This document shows, in pieces, positions 1-4,471 of a stretch of DNA of 5,466 nucleotides (position 1 is its first letter; the number at the start of each line of letters is the position of its first letter). The notes below the pieces were generated by a model. It had not been told where the DNA came from, searched no databases, and saw only the letters and a list, made by a program, of their open reading frames with translations. The position numbers were made by a program, and so were the translations under genes. Origin of the DNA: Candidatus Aenigmatarchaeota archaeon (lineage in GTDB: Archaea > Aenigmatarchaeota > Aenigmatarchaeia > PWEA01 > B50-G16); contig QMZU01000054.1 in NCBI GenBank assembly GCA_003663345.1, positions 1 through 5,466 of the forward strand, given 5' to 3'.

Positions 1-13
1 CCCCATGGGTGGG

Positions 14-55
14 GAATACAAACGGGCTCGCCGCAAGGCGAGGGGGTTTGTTTTC
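14..55 (-). other. Hairpin in the T-loop insertion of tRNA-Val
   Basis: On the minus strand the insertion folds into a long stem. ACAAAC pairs with GTTTGT, then comes a symmetric CCC/CCC internal loop, then CTCGCC pairs with GGCGAG around a TTGC tetraloop (27-42). The outer end extends through GAA/TTC across a single A-A mismatch. Two helices separated by a 3x3 internal loop resemble a bulge-helix-bulge-like substrate, but I could not place the splice sites because the 3' exon is not present. The insertion continues to at least position 1, where CCCC...GGGG could form another short stem. Confidence 0.6.
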
Positions 56-88
56 GAACCTGCGACCTCCACGATGTGAGCGTGGCGT

Positions 89-111
89 CATTCATGTGGC
101 TCCATAAGAAG
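89..111 (-). other. Probable D-stem intron of tRNA-Val
   Basis: About 23 nt separate GG from AC in the second D-stem strand. Removing them restores GTCT/GGAC pairing, the tertiary-contact bases T11-A24 and an intact G26 followed by the anticodon stem. The boundary is ambiguous by one nucleotide because a G flanks both ends. Introns outside the 37/38 site are known in some archaeal tRNAs; this one is inferred from the fold. Confidence 0.7.
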
Positions 112-159
112 CCTAACCACTAGACCACAGACCCATCAATTCAGTATCTGGATGGAACC

Positions 160-167
160 TATATAAA
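160..167. promoter_or_regulatory. TATA box shared by tRNA-Val (-) and the gene at 191 (+)
   Basis: TATATAAA lies in a near-symmetric AT block (160-171). On the plus strand it is centred 27 nt before the ATG at 191, the spacing expected if transcription starts at the start codon (leaderless mRNA). On the minus strand TTTATATA is centred about 30 nt before tRNA-Val G1 at 134, a normal archaeal tRNA spacing. No Shine-Dalgarno sequence precedes 191, consistent with leaderless translation. Confidence 0.6.
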
Positions 168-190
168 TTTTACCAGAGATTAGTTTTTCC

Positions 191-640
191 ATGAGTTATG
201 AGAAGGATGCAAAGAAGTACAAGTTACCGGGTTTGAAGGATATCGAGAATGTTTTTGGTCTGAAGATAGATGAAGGGTCTTCTCTGAGAGATGTCTTCAA
301 GGAGATTATGGAAAGGTTCAGGGATGCCAAGAATCTGATTGAACCGGTTCTTTTCATTCACGAGGGTTCCAGTCCCTGTTGTTTTTACGAGTCATCGGTT
401 CTCGGGAAAGAGAAAAAGGTTTACCTCGATCTCTACAAAAAGATAATGGAAATTGAATGGTATCTGGAGAGGATATATTTCGATGGGAGAGAAAAGAGTA
501 TAGCCGAGGCATTGAAGAGATGTTATGATGTGTGGAGAAATGAGGTAAGAGATAAGATTCTGGAGTTTGCCAAAAAAATGGAGGATGGTTGGAGAAATTA
601 CAAGGGTAAGAAAAACCATACACAACCTTATTTGGGATAG
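191..640 (+). CDS. Hypothetical protein, 149 aa, charged and mostly helical
   Basis: I do not recognise the family. The protein is highly charged and probably mostly alpha-helical, with amphipathic segments around residues 31-50 and 76-135, and no signal peptide or membrane span. Three cysteines are visible: an adjacent pair at 63-64 in SPCCFYES, and Cys111. They do not form an obvious metal-binding motif. The ATG at 191 is chosen because a TATA box lies 27 nt upstream and the gap contains no ribosome-binding site, as in leaderless archaeal mRNAs. The stop is one base before the ATG of the next gene (642), so the two are probably co-transcribed and translationally coupled. Codon use (AGA/AGG arginine, frequent ATA) matches most neighbours, which supports real coding. 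The conserved partner may be more informative about function than this sequence itself. Confidence 0.7.
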   Translation: MSYEKDAKKYKLPGLKDIENVFGLKIDEGSSLRDVFKEIMERFRDAKNLIEPVLFIHEGSSPCCFYESSVLGKEKKVYLDLYKKIMEIEWYLERIYFDGREKSIAEALKRCYDVWRNEVRDKILEFAKKMEDGWRNYKGKKNHTQPYLG

Positions 641-641
641 C

Positions 642-1088
642 ATGAAGCTCAAGGATGCTGTTAAAATCGCTGAGGATGATCCAAGGGTGAAGGAAATCCT
701 GGATTCTGGTGGTTTTCTCTGCTCGGCCCATGTTATGGTGAAACCTGATGAGGAGATAAAAGTATGGGATCTGTTTTACTTTGATCCGGAGAGCAGGAAA
801 ATAATAAGCGTGGGTGTTGGTGAAACTGTGAAGGTTGGTAATCCTGAAGACCCTTTGAATGAGGAGGTTGGGAGGATTGATGTTAGCCTTCTCATAGAGG
901 GTTCTGAAGCCATCAAAATCGGTGGTACCGATGGTGCACAGAGAATCCTCCTCTCGTTGATGAAAAGGGAGAAACACATCTGGAACGTGATCTCGCTTAA
1001 GGGCAACCTTCTGTTTCTGAATGTTGTGGATGGCGAGAGTGGAGATATTCTGGAGAAAAAGGTAATAAACCCGTTCAGGATTCTTTAA
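642..1088 (+). CDS. Small protein with two PepSY-like units
   Basis: The 148-aa product reads as two related modules. Residues 2-60 have a helix (DAVKIAEDDPRVKEIL), then a strand pair containing VWDLFYFDPES and IISVGVG. Residues 88-141 repeat the plan: EAIKIGGTDGAQRILLSL, then HIWNVISLKGN, then LLFLNVVDGESGDIL. Helix, then W-x-V strand, then a VD.xxG.IL hairpin is the usual PepSY pattern. PepSY domains are often linked to inhibition of or binding to peptidases, but no function is shown here. There is no signal peptide or membrane span, so a cytoplasmic location is likely. The frame is open upstream to an ATG at 567, but that start would overlap the previous gene by 74 bases; the ATG at 642 sits one base after its stop and begins the first module cleanly. 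The stop directly abuts the 3' end of the opposing tRNA-Ile gene. The PepSY assignment is an inference from pattern, not from alignment. Confidence 0.65.
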   Translation: MKLKDAVKIAEDDPRVKEILDSGGFLCSAHVMVKPDEEIKVWDLFYFDPESRKIISVGVGETVKVGNPEDPLNEEVGRIDVSLLIEGSEAIKIGGTDGAQRILLSLMKREKHIWNVISLKGNLLFLNVVDGESGDILEKKVINPFRIL

Positions 1089-1127
1089 TGGTGGACGGGA
1101 TGGGATTCGAACCCACGACCTTCGGCT

Positions 1128-1168
1128 TCTACGCTATCCGGGCTTCGGGAATTTGCGCCCGGCGGCCT
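1128..1168 (-). other. Intron at position 37/38 of tRNA-Ile
   Basis: These 41 nt separate CTTATA from A-GCCGA of the anticodon arm. The insert carries a strong 6-bp stem, CCGGGC with GCCCGG, around a 13-nt loop, followed by ATA as a possible 3-nt bulge. I could not draw a strict bulge-helix-bulge at the exon junctions, only a relaxed version, so the ends may shift by one or two bases. Confidence 0.7.
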
Positions 1169-1187
1169 TATAAGACCGACGCTCTAT

Positions 1188-1206
1188 CTGTTGCCTGAAG
1201 GCATAA
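1188..1206 (-). other. Probable D-loop intron of tRNA-Ile
   Basis: The D loop between GCTCAGCCTGG and TAGAGC is about 19-20 nt too long. The extra sequence contains the hairpin TGCCT-TC-AGGCA. Its removal leaves GCTCAGCCTGGATAGAGC or the TTAGAGC variant, both normal archaeal D arms. The exact junction is uncertain by a few nucleotides. Confidence 0.6.
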
Positions 1207-1256
1207 CCAGGCTGAGCCACCCGTCCACTCAGGCATATTCAAATAGTCACCACAAC

Positions 1257-1264
1257 CTTTTAAA
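1257..1264 (-). promoter_or_regulatory. TATA box of tRNA-Ile
   Basis: On the minus strand TTTAAAAG, preceded by a purine-rich GAAAAG (BRE-like), is centred about 34 nt before tRNA G1. That predicts initiation about 8 nt upstream of the mature 5' end, leaving a short leader for RNase P. Confidence 0.55.
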
Positions 1265-1283
1265 CTTTTCACATTCCGATGGG

Positions 1284-1291
1284 TTTTTATT
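1284..1291 (+). promoter_or_regulatory. Weak TATA-like box for the MNT/HEPN pair
   Basis: TTTTTATT is centred about 26 nt before the ATG at 1313, which would make the mRNA leaderless; no Shine-Dalgarno is present in the gap. The match to the archaeal consensus is modest. Confidence 0.3.
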
Positions 1292-1312
1292 GGTTAAAAT
1301 CCAAATCTAATC

Positions 1313-1705
1313 ATGAAGATTGGAATGAAGGGATTAGAAGATATTTTCAAGAAGAGGGCGGAGATACTCTTTGCATATCTGTACGGTTCTGCTGCAAGGG
1401 GTGAAGCTGGTAAGGGAAGTGATATTGATATAGGTGTATTTGTAAAAAATGACTTCAAACCAGAGCCATTCTATGAGGTCAAAATTTCTGAGGAGGTTGA
1501 AAATTTGACCGGGTTGAAGAATGTAGAGGTTGTTGTTCTGAATGGAAAGCCACTGAGGTTTCTGAATCAGGTACTAAGACATGGGAAGCTTTTATTCTCA
1601 AGAGATGAAAGGGCTAGAGTTCTTTTTGAGACATATGTGACGAAAGCTTACATAGATATGAAGCCTTATTACAGAGAGTATGATGAGATGAGGTTGAAAT
1701 CATGA
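1313..1705 (+). CDS. mntA: MntA-type nucleotidyltransferase, antitoxin of a HEPN/MNT pair
   Basis: This 130-aa minimal nucleotidyltransferase belongs to the polymerase-beta superfamily. The signature begins YGSAARG (Gly25-Ser26) and runs to GSDIDIGVF, with metal-binding Asp37 and Asp39, giving the GS-x10-DxD motif of MntA antitoxins. The third acidic position, in the strand NVEVVVL, is Glu72 where Asp is more common. In characterised type VII systems MntA adds AMP from ATP to a tyrosine of the HEPN toxin and so silences it; that is knowledge of the family, not shown here. The frame overlaps the next gene by 4 bases (ATGA), the usual coupling of such pairs. The ATG at 1313 is used because it fits a leaderless start; a second ATG at 1325 would also retain the whole fold. 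Confidence 0.87.
   Translation: MKIGMKGLEDIFKKRAEILFAYLYGSAARGEAGKGSDIDIGVFVKNDFKPEPFYEVKISEEVENLTGLKNVEVVVLNGKPLRFLNQVLRHGKLLFSRDERARVLFETYVTKAYIDMKPYYREYDEMRLKS
1690..1694 (+). promoter_or_regulatory. Ribosome binding site of the HEPN gene
   Basis: GAGGT lies inside the end of the mntA frame, 7 nt before the ATG at 1702. It allows the HEPN protein to be made from the same mRNA by re-initiation at the ATGA overlap. Confidence 0.5.
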
Positions 1706-2133
1706 TCGACAGAGATATCATAGAGGCAAAATTTGACATAATTGAAAGGAACCTGAAGTTCATCAGAGAAAACTATTTTCATATGGAACCTGAGGAACTT
1801 GAAAAGGATTACAGAGATTATCAGGCTTTGAAGTTTTCACTATTCGAGATTGTGGAAGCATGTATAGATGTGGCTAACCATATAATTGCTTCAAAGAGGC
1901 TCGAGAGGGTGGAGGAGTACTCCAGAATGTTCATGGTGCTTGGAAAGAACGGAATAATATCAGAAGAGTTGGCCGAGAGATTATCCAGAATGGCGAGGTT
2001 CAGGAATTTTCTAATACATAGATATTCCGAAGTGGATGCTGAGATTGTGATGGAAATCGTGAGAAAGAACCTGGATGATGTGATCGAGTTCATGAATCAA
2101 ATCAAGAAGTTTATAGTATCACAAGATTTTTAA
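1702..2133 (+). CDS. hepT: HepT-type HEPN RNase toxin (DUF86 family)
   Basis: This 143-aa all-helical protein carries RNFLIHRY, the R-x4-H-x-Y motif of HEPN RNases. Arg101 and His106 form the catalytic pair, and Tyr108 corresponds to the tyrosine that MntA AMPylates in characterised systems. Preceding helices (LKFSLFEIVEACIDVANHII) match the HepT/DUF86 core, and the length is typical. Members cleave RNA and arrest growth when released from their partner; the target here is unknown. The start codon overlaps the antitoxin stop, and a GAGGT site lies 7 nt upstream. All three motif residues are intact, so the toxin is predicted to be active. The pair sits directly beside an intron-containing tRNA gene transcribed the other way. 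Confidence 0.88.
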   Translation: MIDRDIIEAKFDIIERNLKFIRENYFHMEPEELEKDYRDYQALKFSLFEIVEACIDVANHIIASKRLERVEEYSRMFMVLGKNGIISEELAERLSRMARFRNFLIHRYSEVDAEIVMEIVRKNLDDVIEFMNQIKKFIVSQDF

Positions 2134-2156
2134 CCCTTTAAAAGAAAATATCTCTT

Positions 2157-3053
2157 ATGAAGAGTGTGCTCAAAGAGGTTGAGAGGATACTAAACAGAGA
2201 GGGTTTTCTCAGCCTCAAATATCCAAGAGGGTGTTTCGATATAGCTGCCAGAAGGGAGAATCTTCTGCTGATAAAAACCCTTCTCAATATAGACTCATTT
2301 CAGGATTATCAGGCAAATAACCTCAAAGTCCTCTCCCATTATCTGAGTGCATCTCCGCTCCTAATCGGTGAGAGAACCAGAAGGGAATGGTTAAAGGAAG
2401 GGATTGTGTATGAGAGGTTCGGTATCCCATCGGTGAATATTGAAACATTTGACGGGATAATGAAGGGTGATTATCCCCGTGCTATAAGGTTCAGGGGAGG
2501 GCTCTTTGGAAGGGTAAATCCAGAAAAACTTAGGGAGGCGAGATTGGAGAGGGAGTTGAGTAGGAGAGAGCTCGCTGAGGCGATAGGCATAACGAAGAAG
2601 AGTATATATGAACATGAGAGAGGTATGTTCAGGATAATGTTTGATGTTCTTGAGAGCCTTGAGAGTTTCCTGGAAAGAAAGGTCTCTGAGAGGATAGATC
2701 CGTTCAGTTTCGAAATAGAGAAACCTGAGACGAAACCTTCCGATAGACTCGAAAAGGAAGTGGCCATGGAGATGGAAAGGCTGGGCTTCAGAACGGACTT
2801 CGTTTCCAAGGCGCCGCTTGATATAGTTGCGGAGTGTGAAAGTGTTCTGCTTTCGGATGTTGAGAGGAACGCGAAACTTCTGGAAAGGAATGCTCCTTTT
2901 CTCAAGCTTCTATCAGAACTTGCTGAGGCCCCGGCACTCCTCCTCTCAAAGAAACCCAGCAAAAGAGAGGTCTCCGGACTGATTCTTATGGATGTTGAGG
3001 AGTTGAGGTCATTCTGCTCCGGGAAGGAGCTCGTGAAGGAGATAGAGGGATAG
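2157..3053 (+). CDS. Archaeal HTH regulator with flanking REase-like domains (COG1395-like)
   Basis: The 298-aa product matches my recollection of the conserved archaeal 'putative HTH-type transcriptional regulatory protein' family. An N-terminal alpha/beta domain (about 1-110) contains CFDIAARRENLLLIK and ASPLLIGERT, resembling a restriction-endonuclease/resolvase fold without an obvious catalytic set. An XRE/Cro-type helix-turn-helix follows at about 124-160 (LREARLERELSRRELAEAIGITKKSIYEHERG). The C-terminal part (about 196-290) repeats the N-terminal plan: a ERLGF-type helix, PLDIVAECESVLL, then EAPALLLSKKP. It probably binds DNA as a dimer; the target genes are unknown. The ATG at 2157 matches the usual family N-terminus. 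No Shine-Dalgarno precedes it, and a weak TATA-like TTTATAGT at 2110-2117 would give a short leader. It begins 23 nt after the HEPN gene, so co-transcription is also possible. Confidence 0.8.
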   Translation: MKSVLKEVERILNREGFLSLKYPRGCFDIAARRENLLLIKTLLNIDSFQDYQANNLKVLSHYLSASPLLIGERTRREWLKEGIVYERFGIPSVNIETFDGIMKGDYPRAIRFRGGLFGRVNPEKLREARLERELSRRELAEAIGITKKSIYEHERGMFRIMFDVLESLESFLERKVSERIDPFSFEIEKPETKPSDRLEKEVAMEMERLGFRTDFVSKAPLDIVAECESVLLSDVERNAKLLERNAPFLKLLSELAEAPALLLSKKPSKREVSGLILMDVEELRSFCSGKELVKEIEG

Positions 3054-3095
3054 GAGCATTTGATACCAACTTATAACTTCTTCTTAACTCCAAGA

Positions 3096-3103
3096 TTATA
3101 TAC
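3096..3103 (+). promoter_or_regulatory. TATA box upstream of the glycosyltransferase
   Basis: TTATATAC lies in a very AT-rich stretch after the regulator stop. Initiation is expected near 3126, before the leader ORF and the glycosyltransferase. Confidence 0.45.
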
Positions 3104-3164
3104 TTAATGATAAAAAATTCAAAGAAACTTTCTTTCAATGTTTTATAAAGAAAAGGTGAAAAAT

Positions 3165-3203
3165 ATGTTTGAAGAAAACTCTAGGAATGTGGAAGGGGTA
3201 TGA
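3165..3203 (+). CDS. Possible 12-codon leader peptide coupled to the glycosyltransferase
   Basis: A short frame, MFEENSRNVEGV, starts at 3165 with a good Shine-Dalgarno AGGTGA (3154-3159) 5 nt upstream. It ends with a TGA at 3201-3203 that overlaps the ATG at 3200 (ATGA). The same frame is open from an upstream ATG at 3138 (21 aa), but that start has no ribosome-binding site. The arrangement suits translational coupling or an upstream ORF controlling the glycosyltransferase. It is too short for codon statistics, so chance cannot be excluded. Confidence 0.3.
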   Translation: MFEENSRNVEGV

Positions 3204-3205
3204 AA

Positions 3206-4309
3206 ATGAGTGAAATAAGTGTTTTAATTCCTGTCTATAAGGAATCAAAGTTATTGGAAAAAATGTTGCAAAAACTACTCCTGCAAAAAATCAGTAAAGA
3301 GATTTTTGTTATTATTGACGAACCGACCGAAAAATCGATAGAAATTTCAAAGAAGTTTGGAGGGGAGGTTAATTTTATTCTCAATAAAAAGAGGGTGGGA
3401 AAGGCCGGGGCTTTAAACAAAGCAGTAAAAATCTCTTCCGGGAAAATACTGCTCTTTTTGGATGATGATATAGAACTGCCTGACAAACCAGATTTCCTTA
3501 AGACGATCAAAAAAGAAATGGAAGATGCTGATATTCTTGATATAAAAAAGGAAGTTATAAGAACCTCATTCTTATCAAAAATGACCTACTACGAATACGT
3601 GGGATTTAACATAGGTTCTTGGTTGGTGGCGAGGTTCATCGGAAAATCCCCTGCTGTTAATGGTGCAGCATTTGCAATGAGAAGGGATGTTTTTGATTCT
3701 ATTAAAGGTTTCAGAAAAGTTGTGAGCGAGGACCTGGATATAGCTACTAGGAGCTTCTTAAAAGGTTACAGGTTCAAATATACAAAAAACGTTGAAGTTT
3801 ATAATCATGTTCATTCAAGTTGGAAGAAATGGATTAAACAGAGGAGAAGATGGGTCACAGGAGCAGCATTATGGTTCAAAGAATGGTACAAACCTTTGCT
3901 GAAAGAAAGTGTTCGACGTCCACAAATATTTATCCCTGCCCTGATTTTTGTTTTTCCATCCTTGATAATTTTCCTTACAGCTTTTTTGTTACCTGATTTA
4001 TTGATATATAAACTCTTCTCCATTCTTTTATTATTTCTTATAATTAAATTCAATATAGTTCTTCCTTTCCTGTTATTCACATCTCTAGGTATCATTATAT
4101 TCAAGAGTCTTCTTTTTTCTCTGATCGGGTTTTTATTATTCACTGTTTTATTTTTTGTATTGTCGAACAGATTGAATTTTAGAGTTAAATTCCACGAATT
4201 TTTTGTTTACTATTTCTTTTATTCGCTCGTAAGTCTATTCTTCATGATTGCAGGTCTGATCAAAGTTTTTATTTTTAATAAAAAATCCGTCCCTGATTGG
4301 AAAATTTAG
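3206..4309 (+). CDS. Family-2 glycosyltransferase with C-terminal membrane domain
   Basis: Numbered from the ATG at 3206 (367 aa), the N-terminal GT-A domain contains SVLIPVYKE (strand 1), VGKAGALNKA (nucleotide-sugar binding), LDDDIEL with the metal-binding DDD at 86-88, NGAAFAMRRD (acceptor site), SEDLD with catalytic-type Glu175-Asp176, and QRRRW at 212-216. This D-DxD-ED-QxxRW set is shared with processive enzymes such as hyaluronan and cellulose synthases. Residues from about 238 onward form four or five hydrophobic spans, anchoring the enzyme in the membrane with its active site in the cytoplasm. It probably transfers a sugar to a lipid or growing polysaccharide; donor and acceptor are unknown. 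GGAAGGGG ends 7 nt before 3206 but only 1 nt before the in-frame ATG at 3200, so 3206 is preferred unless translation is coupled. The gene is far more AT-rich than its neighbours, suggesting acquisition. No sugar-pathway genes lie beside it. Confidence 0.88.
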   Translation: MSEISVLIPVYKESKLLEKMLQKLLLQKISKEIFVIIDEPTEKSIEISKKFGGEVNFILNKKRVGKAGALNKAVKISSGKILLFLDDDIELPDKPDFLKTIKKEMEDADILDIKKEVIRTSFLSKMTYYEYVGFNIGSWLVARFIGKSPAVNGAAFAMRRDVFDSIKGFRKVVSEDLDIATRSFLKGYRFKYTKNVEVYNHVHSSWKKWIKQRRRWVTGAALWFKEWYKPLLKESVRRPQIFIPALIFVFPSLIIFLTAFLLPDLLIYKLFSILLLFLIIKFNIVLPFLLFTSLGIIIFKSLLFSLIGFLLFTVLFFVLSNRLNFRVKFHEFFVYYFFYSLVSLFFMIAGLIKVFIFNKKSVPDWKI

Positions 4310-4311
4310 TT

Positions 4312-4353
4312 GCAATTTGCTTCTCCTGTCAAAGAGAGTGGAACTCAAATTGC
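4312..4353 (+). repeat. Inverted repeat just after the glycosyltransferase stop
   Basis: GCAATTTG (4312-4319) and CAAATTGC (4346-4353) are perfect 8-base complements separated by 26 nt. Within the spacer TTCTC (4321-4325) can pair with GAGAG (4334-4338, one T-G pair). Together they could form a bulged hairpin starting 2 nt after the stop codon. It may be a 3' UTR stabiliser or processing signal. It has no T tract behind it, so it is not a typical archaeal terminator. Confidence 0.4.
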
Positions 4354-4409
4354 TTTGCATGTCAGCACCAAATTTGTTTAATGGCTTTCAGCAAACCTTT
4401 AGAGTAAGG

Positions 4410-4417
4410 TTTAAATA
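4410..4417 (+). promoter_or_regulatory. TATA box of hsp20
   Basis: TTTAAATA is preceded by the purine-rich AGAGTAAGG and predicts transcription starting near 4440. A second AT element (TTTAATATATTTA, 4428-4440) could serve as an alternative box with a start near 4460. Confidence 0.5.
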
Positions 4418-4436
4418 TCACGGTTTCTTTAATATA

Positions 4437-4458
4437 TTTAGTGTTTAAATAAACTAAA
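4437..4458 (+). promoter_or_regulatory. Candidate operator dyad at the hsp20 transcription start
   Basis: GTTTA (4443-4447) and TAAAC (4450-4454) form an inverted repeat around AA, nested within TTTAG (4437-4441) and CTAAA (4454-4458). The dyad overlaps the predicted start site, where archaeal heat-shock repressors such as Phr of Pyrococcus bind. The sequence does not match the Phr or HSR1 sites I remember, so the regulator is unknown. Confidence 0.35.
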
Positions 4459-4459
4459 A

Positions 4460-4467
4460 GGGGTGAT
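4460..4467 (+). promoter_or_regulatory. Ribosome binding site of hsp20, deciding the start
   Basis: GGGGTGAT complements the archaeal 16S rRNA 3' end (GGTGAT core at 4462-4467) and sits 4 nt before the ATG at 4472. The in-frame GTG at 4463 and ATG at 4466 lie inside this site and are unlikely starts. Confidence 0.6.
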
Positions 4468-4471
4468 GCTC

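Larger units (their letters stand above)
1..134 (-). tRNA. tRNA-Val (CAC), interrupted in the D stem and T loop; 3' end outside the window
   Basis: Read on the minus strand from position 134, the gene starts with acceptor strand GGGTCTG, then TG, D-stem strand GTCT and D loop AGTGGTTA. The second D-stem strand (GGAC) is split by about 23 nt. The anticodon arm CCACG-CTCACAT-CGTGG (stem and loop at 69-85) is perfect and places CAC at 76-78, which reads GUG (Val). A 5-nt variable loop AGGTC and T-arm GCAGG-TTCGAA follow. The matching CCTGC and CAGACCC are absent from positions 1-52. The T loop is therefore interrupted by at least about 50 nt, and the 3' exon lies before the window. A split (trans-spliced) gene is possible, but the tail folds on itself, which favours a cis intron. 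The Val identity is firm; the exact splice sites are not. Confidence 0.8.
1089..1226 (-). tRNA. tRNA-Ile (UAU) with D-loop insertion and 37/38 intron
   Basis: On the minus strand the acceptor GGACGGG (1226-1220) pairs perfectly with CCCGTCC (1099-1093). It is followed by discriminator A and an encoded CCA (1091-1089). The D stem is GCTC/GAGC, the T arm GTGGG-TTCGAAT-CCCAT, and the variable loop AGGTC. The anticodon stem TCGGT/GCCGA closes (one T-G wobble) only if about 41 nt are removed at the canonical 37/38 site, giving loop CTTATAA with anticodon TAT at 1170-1172. About 19 further nt interrupt the D loop. The 5-nt variable loop excludes tRNA-Leu, which an alternative junction would suggest (TAG). 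Discriminator A and the overall sequence fit isoleucine. Most archaea read AUA with a CAU tRNA modified to agmatidine, so a UAU anticodon is unusual. Confidence 0.8.

Noticed and set aside
1..52. Split (trans-spliced) tRNA 5' half ending in a GC-rich tail
   Set aside because: The tail forms a stable hairpin with itself, which fits a cis intron better. The window edge prevents a firm test, so it is kept only as an alternative.
567..641. Upstream start (ATG 567) for the PepSY-like gene
   Set aside because: It would overlap the previous gene by 74 bases, and the extra 25 residues look unrelated to the domain. The ATG at 642 directly follows the previous stop.
354..977. Open frame of 207 codons on the minus strand
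   Set aside because: It runs antisense across two + strand genes with better start signals and composition, and its translation shows no recognisable domain.
1086..1091. Stop codon abutting the tRNA-Ile CCA as a sign of tRNA-targeted integration
   Set aside because: No direct repeat of the tRNA end, integrase or element boundary is visible nearby. Tight convergent packing explains it.
1128..1168. Anticodon TAG (tRNA-Leu) from a different intron boundary
   Set aside because: Leucine tRNAs have a long variable arm, while this one has a 5-nt variable loop. The canonical 37/38 junction gives TAT.
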